Positions 8,308-16,728 of a stretch of DNA of 64,000 nt are shown one piece after another. The translations under genes were made by a program, and so were the position numbers. The first letter of the stretch is position 1. Each line of letters begins with the position of its first letter. Below the pieces are notes generated by a model. The model made no database searches. It saw only the letters and a list, made by a program, of their open reading frames with translations, and was not told where the DNA came from. Origin of the DNA: Amycolatopsis sp. NBRC 101858 (GTDB taxonomy: Bacteria; Actinomycetota; Actinomycetes; Mycobacteriales; Pseudonocardiaceae); contig NZ_BSTD01000004.1 in NCBI RefSeq assembly GCF_030269325.1, forward strand, positions 102,558-166,557, in the 5' to 3' direction.

Positions 8308-8895
8308 ATGAGCGAACTGCCGGTGCGGACCGAGCGGCTGGTCGTGCGGCGGTTCGCCGGCGGGGACGTGACGGCGTTCGCGGCGTACCGCTCCGATCCC
8401 GAGGTGGCGCGCTACCAGGGGTGGGACGCACCGGTCCCGGAGGCGGCCGCCCGGCGGCTCGTGGCCGGGTTCGCGGCCGCCGAAGAGGGCAAGCCGGGGT
8501 GGTTCCAGTACGCCGTGGAGCGTGACGGCGTCCTGATCGGCGACGTCGGGATCTGCTGGGCCGGCAACCGGATGCAGGCCGAGGCGGGGTTCACGATCGC
8601 CCGGGCCCACCAGGGCAACGGCTACGCGTCCGAAGCGGTGCGGTGCGTGCTGGACCGGGTGTTCGCCACGGGCGTGCGCCGGGTGTCCGCGGAGTGCGAC
8701 GCGCGGAACACGGCGTCGGCGCGGCTGCTGGAGCGGCTCGGCTTCGGCATGGAGGGCCATCGCCGCCGGCACACGTGGCTCAAGGGGGAGTGGACGGACG
8801 ACCTCCTGTTCGGCCTGCTCGCCGAAGACTGGCGCGGTGCCACTCCGGGCCCGCGATCTTCACCCGCCGGACCCACCAGCTGGTCGCCGACCTGA
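8308..8895 (+). CDS. GNAT N-acetyltransferase, RimJ/RimL-like
   Basis: 195 residues. Starts TERLVVRRFAGGDVTAFAAYRSDPEVARY as in RimJ/RimL-type enzymes. The acetyl-CoA loop is IARAHQGNGYASEAVRCVLDRVF (Q-x-x-G-x-A pattern), followed by DARNTASARLLERLGF. TAACCT at 8296-8301 precedes the ATG by six bases, indicating a leaderless message. The last ~20 residues after GLLAEDW are unlike the family and run into a decayed VOC sequence, so the original stop may have been lost and the tail acquired. The acceptor substrate is unknown. Confidence 0.83.
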   Translation: MSELPVRTERLVVRRFAGGDVTAFAAYRSDPEVARYQGWDAPVPEAAARRLVAGFAAAEEGKPGWFQYAVERDGVLIGDVGICWAGNRMQAEAGFTIARAHQGNGYASEAVRCVLDRVFATGVRRVSAECDARNTASARLLERLGFGMEGHRRRHTWLKGEWTDDLLFGLLAEDWRGATPGPRSSPAGPTSWSPT

Positions 8896-8988
8896 GCCGC
8901 CATCGCCGAGCCGCCGTTCGTGCGGCCGTGGGGGATGTACGAGCTGCGCCTCGCGGACCCGGACGGCACCGTGCTCCGCGTGAGTTCG
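8847..8988 (+). pseudogene. Decayed C-terminal fragment of a VOC (glyoxalase/bleomycin resistance) gene
   Basis: Two frames together read like the end of a VOC protein: IFTRRTHQLVADL in one frame up to about 8893, then AAIAEPPFVRPWGMYELR and LADPDGTVLRVSS in another, directly after the GNAT stop codon. The closing W-G-x-x-E-x-x-L-x-DPDG-x-x-L pattern is characteristic of glyoxalase-fold C-termini. No start or N-terminal half is present, and a frameshift is needed to join the parts. Confidence 0.55.
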
Positions 8989-9022
8989 CCCGCGCCTTGG
9001 CTCCACACCGCCGATCGGAGCC

Positions 9023-9070
9023 TTGACACTCACGCGCGCTCATTCATACATTCGTCGTCACTTTGTATGA
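9023..9070 (+). promoter_or_regulatory. Sigma-70-like promoter with overlapping operator
   Basis: TTGACA at 9023-9028 and TACATT at 9047-9052 are separated by 18 bases, a good housekeeping promoter. TCATACA (9044-9050) and TGTATGA (9064-9070) form a perfect 7-bp inverted repeat with a 13-base centre that overlaps the -10 and start site. This placement would repress the operon that begins at 9094, and the TetR protein encoded at its end (11605) is the obvious candidate. Confidence 0.6.
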
Positions 9071-9093
9071 TTCGACGTGGGGAGTTGGTCCGC

Positions 9094-10545
9094 ATGCGGC
9101 TCGGCAAGACCGCCGTCGTCCTCGGGGGCAGTGCCGCCGGCCTGTGCTCCGCCGGCGCCCTCGCCCCGTACTTCGACCGGGTCCTCGTCCTCGAACGCGA
9201 CGAGCTCCCCGCCGGCGCCGAGCACCGCCGCGGGGTGCCGCAGAGCAAGCACCCGCACTTCCTCCTCAACTCGGGCCGCCGCGCGATCGGGGCGCTGTTC
9301 GACGGCTTCGAAGCCGACCTCATCGCCGCCGGCGGGCTGCACCTGATGCCGTCCATGGACGCCGCCTACCTCGACGGCGCAGGCTGGTCGGCCCGCAAAC
9401 GCAGCGCGATGACCATGGTCTACAGCTCGCGGATCCTCATCGAGCGCGTCCTGCGCGACAAGGTGCGCGAGCTGGCTGATGTCGAGATCCGCGAAGGCAC
9501 CGCGGTCACCGGCCTGACCACGCGCGACGGCGGGATCACCGGCGTCGCCTTCACCACTTCCGAAGGCGACGAGCACATCGACGCCGACCTCGTCGTGGAC
9601 GCGCTGGGCCGCGGCTCCTCCGTCAGCGCCTGGCTGGCCGCCGCGGGCTGGCCCGAACCGGAGACCCGGACGCTCGACGCCAAGGTCACCTACACCTCGC
9701 GCTGGTACGAGCTGCCGGCGCCGCGGCCCGCGACCTGGTGGTGGCGGCACCTGGTGATCATGCCGACGCCGGACAAGGGCGAGCACCCCGCCGAACACGA
9801 GTACCTGGTGAACTTCTTCCCGGTCGAGGGCAACCGCGTCATCGCCTGCATGGGGTCGTGGGGCCTGGACATGCCGCGCACGACCGACGCGTTCGTCGAG
9901 ACGGCCCGCCGGGTCCGGACGCCGATGTTCGCCGCCGCGATGGACCGGTGCGCGCCCACTTCGGAAGTCCACCTCACCCGCTCGACCGGCAACAAGTGGC
10001 GCCGCTACGACCGCCTGCGCACCCCGCCGAAGGGGCTGGTCTTCGTCGGCGACTCGATCTGCGCGTTCAACCCGTTCTACGCGCAGGGCATCAGCTCCGC
10101 GGCCGGCTCGGCCCTGCTGCTGCGCGACCACCTCGCCCGCGCCGGCCGGCTCGACGCCAAGTTCTCCGCGAAGTTCCTTGCTGCGCAACGCAAGCTGCTC
10201 GCCGTGCCGTGGAGCCTGGCGATGGCCCGAGACCAGGGCTACGCGTGCGCCGAAGGCACCGAGAAGCCGCGCGAGTGGAAACGCCGGATCCTCGCGGCGG
10301 TCTCCGCGCCCGCGTTCAGCCTCATCGTCGGGGCCGCGCGGGAGGACGAAGTCGTAGACGAGCACTTCGCCAAGGTGTTCAACCTCGACGAGTCGCTGGG
10401 CGACATGCTGCGCAACCCCCGGGTCATCGCGGGGCTCGTGCGCTACCGCGTCCGCGCGGCGCTCGGCCGGCACCGGGTCCCGTTCGATTTCGACGCCCAG
10501 GCCGAGCCGCCCGCCACGGACTATTCGACGGCGACCGCGCGATGA
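9094..10545 (+). CDS. FAD-dependent oxidoreductase/monooxygenase
   Basis: 483 residues. A Rossmann FAD motif opens the protein (TAVVLGGSAAGLCSAGAL), with RDELP at the end of the second strand. The ring and pyrophosphate contacts are VDALGRGS and LVFVGDSICAFNPFYAQGIS, the latter matching the GD motif of group A flavin monooxygenases and geranylgeranyl-reductase-like enzymes. ATG 9094 follows GGGGAG; an in-frame ATG at 9067 lies inside the operator and is disfavoured. The membrane-protein gene overlaps its stop (ATGA), so a lipophilic substrate handled at the membrane is plausible but unproven. Confidence 0.8.
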   Translation: MRLGKTAVVLGGSAAGLCSAGALAPYFDRVLVLERDELPAGAEHRRGVPQSKHPHFLLNSGRRAIGALFDGFEADLIAAGGLHLMPSMDAAYLDGAGWSARKRSAMTMVYSSRILIERVLRDKVRELADVEIREGTAVTGLTTRDGGITGVAFTTSEGDEHIDADLVVDALGRGSSVSAWLAAAGWPEPETRTLDAKVTYTSRWYELPAPRPATWWWRHLVIMPTPDKGEHPAEHEYLVNFFPVEGNRVIACMGSWGLDMPRTTDAFVETARRVRTPMFAAAMDRCAPTSEVHLTRSTGNKWRRYDRLRTPPKGLVFVGDSICAFNPFYAQGISSAAGSALLLRDHLARAGRLDAKFSAKFLAAQRKLLAVPWSLAMARDQGYACAEGTEKPREWKRRILAAVSAPAFSLIVGAAREDEVVDEHFAKVFNLDESLGDMLRNPRVIAGLVRYRVRAALGRHRVPFDFDAQAEPPATDYSTATAR

Positions 10546-11576
10546 GCGTGGCGTGCGGGCCGGACGCCGACGCCCTCACCCGCGGGCTCGGCTTCGACTG
10601 CCACGACGTCGCCCCGGTCGTCTCGGTCCGCCTCCCCTGGACGCTCGCGCACTGGACGATGCCGCTGCTCGAACTTCTCGTCGTCGGCGGCGCCGTCTTC
10701 GCGCTGGTGCACGCCGTGAAGCGCTACCGCGCGGGCGATCCCGTCAACCTGGCGCTGTGGTGGGCTTCGCTGGTCTACCTCTTCGTCACCGAACCGCCGC
10801 TGTACTTCCCGGAGTGGTTCGGCCTCGACCGGATCTACGGCTTCATCTTCGCCCACAACGAGTTCACCGTGCAGTTCATGGCGGACCGGCTGCCGCTCTA
10901 CATCGTGGCGTTCTACCCGGCCTTCAGCCAGCTCGCCTACGAGCTCGTGCGGGCGCTCGGGATCTTCCGCGGTCGGGGCCCGTTCGCGGGTGCGGTGGCC
11001 GTCGCGTTCGCCTGCCAGGTGTTCTACGAGGTCTTCGACCAGCTCGGCCCGCGGCTGCGGTGGTGGGCCTGGAACCCGGGCAACCGGATCGTCAACCACC
11101 CGGCGCTGGCGTCGGTGCCGATGACCAGCGTGCTGCTGTTCGCGTCCGTCTCGTTCGGTGCTCTCACCTACCTGGTCGTGCGGCTGGCCGGTGGTCCCCG
11201 GCGCGGGTGGCCGCTGGTGGTGCGGACCCTGGTGGCCGGTGTCCTCACCCCGCCGGCGATGGCGATCGCCGGGATCCCGTCGAGCCTCTTCGACGGCAAC
11301 ACCACCGCCCAGGCCTGGATCCTCGGCGCCGAGCTGGCGCTCGTCTGGGTGGCCGGCATCGCGATCCTCGTCACGAACCGGGCGGAACGCCCACCGCAGT
11401 CCGCTTTCGTGCGGATCTATCCCGCCGTATACCTGGGAGCGCTGGCGGTGTTCTGGATCGCCGCCGACGGCAGCGGCCCGGCCGGGAGCGTGCCGTATGC
11501 GCTCGCGTGCTTCGCCGCGGCCGGGCTGGTGCTGGTCGCGCTGTACCGGAAGGCGCGGGCCCCTGCCCCGGTCTGA
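10542..11576 (+). CDS. Polytopic membrane protein of unknown family
   Basis: 344 residues with about eight hydrophobic helices, for example TMPLLELLVVGGAVFALVHA, FAGAVAVAFACQVFYEVF and SVLLFASVSFGALTYLVV. Loops contain conserved-looking aromatic and acidic patches: YLFVTEPPLYFPEWFGLDR and WWAWNPGNRIVNHPAL. I cannot name the family with confidence. Its ATG overlaps the stop of the FAD oxidoreductase, implying joint function, and a TetR gene follows 28 bases later. Confidence 0.7.
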   Translation: MSVACGPDADALTRGLGFDCHDVAPVVSVRLPWTLAHWTMPLLELLVVGGAVFALVHAVKRYRAGDPVNLALWWASLVYLFVTEPPLYFPEWFGLDRIYGFIFAHNEFTVQFMADRLPLYIVAFYPAFSQLAYELVRALGIFRGRGPFAGAVAVAFACQVFYEVFDQLGPRLRWWAWNPGNRIVNHPALASVPMTSVLLFASVSFGALTYLVVRLAGGPRRGWPLVVRTLVAGVLTPPAMAIAGIPSSLFDGNTTAQAWILGAELALVWVAGIAILVTNRAERPPQSAFVRIYPAVYLGALAVFWIAADGSGPAGSVPYALACFAAAGLVLVALYRKARAPAPV

Positions 11577-11604
11577 GCCCGCCCGGTCGGGGAGGATGGG
11601 GCGC

Positions 11605-12204
11605 ATGGGGCACCACGGATGGCAGGGCAACCCGCCCGGCACGGAGGACGAGGCACGCCGCCGGATCGTCGAAGCGGCGACGGCGTGCCTGGACCGGGCC
11701 GGGCTCGCGAAGACCAGCCTGTCCGACGTCGCCGCCGAGGCCGGGGTGACGCGGCAGACCGTCTACCGCTACTTCCCGAGCCTGAACGACATCCTGCGTG
11801 CCGTCGCCCTGGCCGGCGTCGAGGAGTTCGCCGGGCGGATGGAACGCCACCTCACGTCGTTCGGCAGTCCCACCGAAGTCGCCGTGGAGTCCGTGGTGTT
11901 CGCGGTCCGGACGCTGCCCGGCGAGCGTCACCTGGGCCTGCTGCTGCAGGCGGGCGAAGCCGACTTCTTCACGGTCGGCGTGATCTCGCCGCTGGCGTTT
12001 TCCTACGGCGCAAGGATCCTCCGCAACGTCCCGGTGGACTGGGCCGCCGTCGGCGTCACCACCGACGACGACCTCCAGGGGCTGGCCGAGATCCTGATGC
12101 GCCTCTTCCTGTCGTTCCTGCAGTACCCCTCGACCCCGCCGCTCACCGACGACGGGATCCGGGCCCTCGTCCGCCGCTGGATCGGCCCCGCCCTGGGCGG
12201 CTGA
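11605..12204 (+). CDS. TetR-family transcriptional regulator
   Basis: 199 residues from ATG 11605, nine bases after GGAGG (11591-11595). The helix-turn-helix is AGLAKTSLSDVAAEAGVTRQ followed by TVYRYFPSLNDI, the standard TetR signature. The ligand domain is divergent as usual. It is the last gene of the 9094-12204 operon, so it probably autoregulates through the inverted repeat at 9044-9070. Its stop abuts the stop of the convergent HyuB gene with no gap. Confidence 0.85.
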   Translation: MGHHGWQGNPPGTEDEARRRIVEAATACLDRAGLAKTSLSDVAAEAGVTRQTVYRYFPSLNDILRAVALAGVEEFAGRMERHLTSFGSPTEVAVESVVFAVRTLPGERHLGLLLQAGEADFFTVGVISPLAFSYGARILRNVPVDWAAVGVTTDDDLQGLAEILMRLFLSFLQYPSTPPLTDDGIRALVRRWIGPALGG

Positions 12205-14496
12205 TCACCCGACCAGGTGACCGAGTGCCTGCAGGGAGTTCGGGTGGTCCGCCGGGACGACGCCCGAGTACACCGCCGTCCAGCAGGACGGGCAGCAGTA
12301 CTGGCGGAACACCACCGGCGCGTCCACGTAGTCGGCCGCCGTCGCGATGATCTGGGGGCCCGCGTCCGTCGGGGGTCCCTCGTACACCGCCACCGCCGGT
12401 TCGCCGTCCGCCGTGCCGAGGAGCTCGCCGCAGTGGCCGCACGCCAGGCCGCCGTCCGCGGGCTCGACCAGGTTGTCGTCGAGGCGGCGGGCGCCGGGGC
12501 CCGCCTTGCCCAGTGACGGCCCGGGCACGGTCGACCGCGACCGGCGGTGCTCACGCTGCCGGGAACGTTCGGCCGTCGTCGCGGTGTCGTCCACCACACC
12601 GTCGCGGACGACGACCCCGTAGACGTCGAGCGCCGCCTCCGGAGTGATCTTGGCTTCACGCAGGTCGCGAGCCACGGCGGCAGGATCGCGCGTGAGGGGG
12701 TCGCCGTAGCCGCCGCCACCCTGCCACGTCATCGCGAACACCTCGCCGGGCGCCAGGTAGCTCGACGCGTAGTTCTGCCCCGGCTCCAAAGAGGACCCCA
12801 GCTCGTCCATCGTGGACGGCATCCGGCCGGACGCGAGCAGGGACGCGACCGGGCTCTGCCGCGCCACGACGTCCAGGCCGCTGTTGCCCGGGTGCCCGCC
12901 GGCGAGGCCGCCGTTCTGCGCGATCGCCTTGCCCGCCGACGCCAGCACCAGGCCCATCGGGACGCTCGTGCCGTGCGGGGTCATCGCGATCGACGCGCCG
13001 AGCCCGCCGCGGTGCCGCCCGGGCCCGCCGGAGTCGGGGACCTCGCGCCGCCACAACGTCAGGACGGGGTAGAGGAACTCGGTCATCTCGACGTCGGGAA
13101 CCCGGCCCATCGGGATGCAGAACAGGCCGCCGGTGTCGATGCCGTCGGCGTCCGGGCGGGCGCCGTAGCCGCCGGCCATCGGTTCCATGATGATGCTGAG
13201 GAACGGCGCCGGTGCCTCGCCGCGCTCGTCCAGCCCGGCGATCACCGCGGTGTCCCAGGTGCCGCAGCACGTCGCCTGGACGCTCTTGCCCAGCTCCAGG
13301 TCCCGGTCGAGCATCTGCGCGAGGCACTCGGCGATGAGGTTGCCGGTGAGCCAGGCCGGGCCGATCGGGCCGCGGCCGACCGCGGCGGGGAACGTCGCGT
13401 TGTTGAGCGTCCCCTCCTCGGTCACCAGGTCGAAGCAGCGCATCAGCCCGCCCGCCGACCACGGGATGTCGCCCGCGAGGATCGGCAGCAGCGCCAGCAT
13501 GACACCGCCGCGCATGCCCGCGTACGTGCAGTTGATGACGCCGGCCTGCGGGTCGGTACCGGTGAAGTCGAACGTCAGGTGGTCGCCGGTCTTGGTGGTG
13601 GTGACCGTGATCTTGTGCAGGTTCCGGTCGCCCTCGTGGGACTGGTCCTGGTACCCGGTGGCCGACCAGCTGCCGTCCGGCAGCGCGGAAAGCTTGTCCC
13701 GCAACCGGCTTTCGGCGTCGGACATCATCCGCTTCATGACGGCCTTGACCGTGTCGGGGCCGTACTGGTCGATCAGCGCGTGCAGGCGTTCGGCGCCGAC
13801 GTTGTTGGCGCCGACCTTCGCGCGCAGGTCGAGCCCGACGAGCATCGGCACGCGCGAGCGGCGCACCCAGAGGTCCGCGACGTCGCGTTGCAGCTGCCCG
13901 CCGCGCACGACCTTCACCGGCGGCGTCGGCAGCGACTCGGAGAAGACGTCCTCGGCCGCGGGGGAGAAGGAGCCGAGCCCGACGCCGCCGAGGTCCGGCT
14001 GGTGGGCGATGGCGCTGGTCCAGGCGAACAGCTTCCCGTCGTGGAAGACGGGCTGGTAGACCATGACGTCGTTCTGGTGCAGCCCGCCGCCGACCCACGG
14101 GTCGTTGGTGAGGAACATGTCGCCGGCTTCGATACCCGGGTTCGCCGCGCGGTTGCGCAGCGTCCAGTAGATGGCGAGGTCGACCGCGCCGACGAGCATC
14201 GTGTTGTAGAGCCCGACCTGGACCTCCTGGCCGAGCTCGTCGGAGATGGCGAAGTCGAAGTCGTTGGCGTCGGTGACGATCGGCGAGCCGGACATGCGCT
14301 TGAGCGCCTCACCCATCTCGTCGGTGACCGACCACAGCCGGTGCCGGATGACCTCGTAGGTCAGCGGGTCGAGGGCGTCGATCTGGTCCTGGGTGACACT
14401 GTGGACGTCCAAAGAGGACGGCAGCGAGCGCCGGAGCTCGCCGAGGTCGACGGGACGGCTGGAGAACTGCTCCGAGCCGGGGATCGGCATGCTCAT
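12205..14496 (-). CDS. HyuB/AcxB-type hydantoinase-carboxylase subunit with acetone-carboxylase-gamma-like tail
   Basis: 763 residues from ATG 14496, overlapping the HyuA stop as ATGA, with AGGAG upstream. Residues ~40-590 are a hydantoinase B/oxoprolinase domain: LDPLTYEVIRHRLWSVTDEMG, FLTNDPWVGGGLHQNDV, HQPDLGGVGLGS and ending WQGGGGYGDPLTRDP. Unusually, the last ~85 residues add a cysteine module, CGHCGELLG and later FRQYCCPSCWTAVYSG, resembling the zinc-binding gamma subunit AcxC of acetone carboxylase. HyuAB pairs hydrolyse cyclic amides with ATP, while Acx relatives carboxylate ketones. The fused tail makes the carboxylase reading worth considering. Stop abuts the convergent TetR gene. 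Confidence 0.85.
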   Translation of the reverse strand: MSMPIPGSEQFSSRPVDLGELRRSLPSSLDVHSVTQDQIDALDPLTYEVIRHRLWSVTDEMGEALKRMSGSPIVTDANDFDFAISDELGQEVQVGLYNTMLVGAVDLAIYWTLRNRAANPGIEAGDMFLTNDPWVGGGLHQNDVMVYQPVFHDGKLFAWTSAIAHQPDLGGVGLGSFSPAAEDVFSESLPTPPVKVVRGGQLQRDVADLWVRRSRVPMLVGLDLRAKVGANNVGAERLHALIDQYGPDTVKAVMKRMMSDAESRLRDKLSALPDGSWSATGYQDQSHEGDRNLHKITVTTTKTGDHLTFDFTGTDPQAGVINCTYAGMRGGVMLALLPILAGDIPWSAGGLMRCFDLVTEEGTLNNATFPAAVGRGPIGPAWLTGNLIAECLAQMLDRDLELGKSVQATCCGTWDTAVIAGLDERGEAPAPFLSIIMEPMAGGYGARPDADGIDTGGLFCIPMGRVPDVEMTEFLYPVLTLWRREVPDSGGPGRHRGGLGASIAMTPHGTSVPMGLVLASAGKAIAQNGGLAGGHPGNSGLDVVARQSPVASLLASGRMPSTMDELGSSLEPGQNYASSYLAPGEVFAMTWQGGGGYGDPLTRDPAAVARDLREAKITPEAALDVYGVVVRDGVVDDTATTAERSRQREHRRSRSTVPGPSLGKAGPGARRLDDNLVEPADGGLACGHCGELLGTADGEPAVAVYEGPPTDAGPQIIATAADYVDAPVVFRQYCCPSCWTAVYSGVVPADHPNSLQALGHLVG

Positions 14497-16589
14497 GCGG
14501 CGCTCCTGATCGTGAGGTTGCCGAGGTGGTCGACGGTGCCGGTGCTGCCGGCGGGCACCACGACGGTGGTGGTCGGGACCTCGACGATGGCCGGGCCGGT
14601 CAGCACGTGACCGCTGCGGAGTTCCCGGTAGTCGTAGACGGCGGTGTCGACGTACCCGGCGGCGGCGTCGAGGCAGACGGGCCGGGTGCCGGCCGGAGTG
14701 GCGGGGGAATCCGCGGCGGGAACCTCCGGCAGCTTCGGGCTGAACGGCAGGATGCCGACGCCGCGGACCCGGAACGTGATGGCCTGGATCCCGGCCTCGC
14801 GGAACCCGGCGTCCTTGCCGTACAGCGCGGCATAACGCTCTTCGAACCCGGTGGCGGCTTCCTCGATCGCCGCCGTGTCCAGGGGTCCCTGGACGACCGG
14901 TGTGGTGACCTCGGCGAGCTGCATCGAATAGCGCATGTCGATTTCGCGATACAGCTCGACCTTCTCGAACTTCAGGCCCTGCCGGTCCAGGCCCTCGCGG
15001 ACGCGCTGTTCGAGCCGGTCGAAGTTGCGTTCGGCGCGCTGCGGGTCGAAGGGGACGTTCAGCGGGTCGGACAGCTCGGCCGCCAGCACGATGTCCGACG
15101 ACGCGAGCCCGAACGCGGAGAACGCCGACGCGACCGGCCCGAGCGGGACGACGACCTCGGTGCACCCGACTTCGGCCGCGTAGCCCGCGCAGTGCGCCGG
15201 GCCGGCGCCGCCGAACGCGTAGAGCACGAACCCGCGCGGGTCGTGCCCGGCTTCGACGACGGTCTTGCGCAGCAGGTCGCCGGTCTGCGCGTTCTGCACG
15301 GTGTAGATCGCGGCCGCGGCTTCTTCGACGGTGAGGCCGAGCGGCTTGGCGATGTGCGTGTCGATGGCCTCGCGCGCCAGCTCCAGCGACAGCGGCTTGC
15401 GGCCGCCGAGCAGCCCGCGTTCGGGCAGGATCCCGAGGACCAGGTTGGCGTCGGTGTTGGTCGGCTCGGTCCCGCCGTTGCCGTAGCAGGCCGGGCCCGG
15501 CACGGCCTGGGCGCTGTGCGGCCCGATCCGCAGGTTCCCGCCGGCGTCGAGCCAGGCGATCGCGCCGCCGCCGGACCCGATCGCGTCCACCCGCAGGGTG
15601 GGGACGTTGATCGGGTGGTGGTTGATCACAGTCGTGGTGTCGCGCACCGGTTCACCGTCGACCACCAGGCCGGCGAGGAACGTCGTGCCGCCGACGTCGG
15701 TGGAGATGATGTCCTGGTGGCCGAGCTGGCGGCCCAGCGCGACCGAGCCGATCACCCCGCCGGTGAGGACGGACCCGACGGTGCTGATCGCCGCGGCCGG
15801 CGCCTCGCGCGCGGCGACCGCGCCGCCGTTGCTCTGCATCACCAGCAGCGGCCCGGAAAGCCGGTTCTCGCGCAGCGTGTCTTCCAGGGTGGTGAGGTAG
15901 TCGCGCAGGCCGGGCCCGATCTGGGTGCTCATGATCGTGGTGGCGTTGCGGGCGAACTCGCGGATGCGCGGGCTCACCTCCGACGACAGCGCGACGAAGA
16001 CGTCCGGGTCCTCCTCGGCGATCAGCTCGCGGATCCGCTGTTCGTGCGCCGGGTTGCGGAACGACCACAGCAGCGAGACGGCGATCGCGCGGACGCCGTC
16101 GGCCAGCAGCGTGCGGATCGCGGCGCGGGCCTCGTCCTCGTCGAGCCGGACGACGACGGTGCCGTCGCGGTCGACCCGCTCGGTCACCTCGAGGGCGAGC
16201 CGCTTCGGGAGCAGCCCGTGGTCCTTCTTCTGGCCCAGCACGTTCTGCAGCTCGTGCGGCGAGCGCCCGAGGTAGCGGCCCTCGACGTTCATGATGAAGA
16301 TCGAGTCGCGGTGGCCCTTGGTGGTGAGGAAGCCGACCGGCGGCACGTTGCCGGTCACCAGCGCGTTGAGCGACGACGTCGTCCCGTGGGCGATGTGGTG
16401 GGTCTCGGCCAGCATCTCCGGCAGGGACTTCCCGAGCTGCTCGGCCAGCAGGCCGAGCACGTCGAGCACGCCCTGGGAGTAGTCGGGCGGGGTCGAGGGG
16501 GACTTCGCGGCGAGCACGGTCCCGGCGTCGTCGTCGAGAACGGCGTCGGTGAACGTGCCGCCCACGTCCACGCCGATGACATAGGCCAT
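14493..16589 (-). CDS. HyuA/AcxA-type ATP-dependent subunit (hydantoinase A/oxoprolinase family)
   Basis: 698 residues from ATG 16589, preceded by AAAGGAG. The ASKHA nucleotide-binding start is YVIGVDVGGTFTDAVLDDD. Further marks are AHGTTSSLNALV, the hydantoinase A core STDVGGTTFLAGLVVDG, AIGSGGGAIAWLDAGG and YAFGGAGPAHCAGYAAEVG. It supplies ATP-driven substrate activation to the HyuB partner downstream. The pair is divergent from the monooxygenase-ligase operon at 16729, and the 140-base gap carries two copies of a palindromic operator, tying both arms to one regulator. Confidence 0.88.
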   Translation of the reverse strand: MAYVIGVDVGGTFTDAVLDDDAGTVLAAKSPSTPPDYSQGVLDVLGLLAEQLGKSLPEMLAETHHIAHGTTSSLNALVTGNVPPVGFLTTKGHRDSIFIMNVEGRYLGRSPHELQNVLGQKKDHGLLPKRLALEVTERVDRDGTVVVRLDEDEARAAIRTLLADGVRAIAVSLLWSFRNPAHEQRIRELIAEEDPDVFVALSSEVSPRIREFARNATTIMSTQIGPGLRDYLTTLEDTLRENRLSGPLLVMQSNGGAVAAREAPAAAISTVGSVLTGGVIGSVALGRQLGHQDIISTDVGGTTFLAGLVVDGEPVRDTTTVINHHPINVPTLRVDAIGSGGGAIAWLDAGGNLRIGPHSAQAVPGPACYGNGGTEPTNTDANLVLGILPERGLLGGRKPLSLELAREAIDTHIAKPLGLTVEEAAAAIYTVQNAQTGDLLRKTVVEAGHDPRGFVLYAFGGAGPAHCAGYAAEVGCTEVVVPLGPVASAFSAFGLASSDIVLAAELSDPLNVPFDPQRAERNFDRLEQRVREGLDRQGLKFEKVELYREIDMRYSMQLAEVTTPVVQGPLDTAAIEEAATGFEERYAALYGKDAGFREAGIQAITFRVRGVGILPFSPKLPEVPAADSPATPAGTRPVCLDAAAGYVDTAVYDYRELRSGHVLTGPAIVEVPTTTVVVPAGSTGTVDHLGNLTIRSAA

Positions 16590-16629
16590 GACTCACGCTC
16601 CTTTGCGCGGAGAAAGCTGCTAACTGTGG

Positions 16630-16704
16630 CGTAGACTATTCAACGTATGTGACAAGAGTCAACCCTCTTGACGACGACTCGTCCGTATCGTCAAATAGTC
16701 GACG
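16630..16704. promoter_or_regulatory. Two palindromic operators between divergent catabolic operons
   Basis: CGTAGACTATTCAACG at 16630-16645 and CGTCAAATAGTCGACG at 16689-16704 are 16-mers with dyad symmetry; the reverse complement of the second matches the first at 13 of 16 positions. The first sits 41 bases before the HyuA start, the second 25 bases before the monooxygenase start. A third copy lies at 21324-21339. The TetR protein at 20593 is the likely binder, judged by position. Confidence 0.68.
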
Positions 16705-16728
16705 TACTGGTCAAACAAGGAGGTCGGG

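Noticed and set aside
14497-15165. Upstream extension of HyuB inside the HyuA gene
   Set aside because: The extra residues are shadow frame of HyuA. ATG 14496 has an RBS and an ATGA overlap with the HyuA stop.
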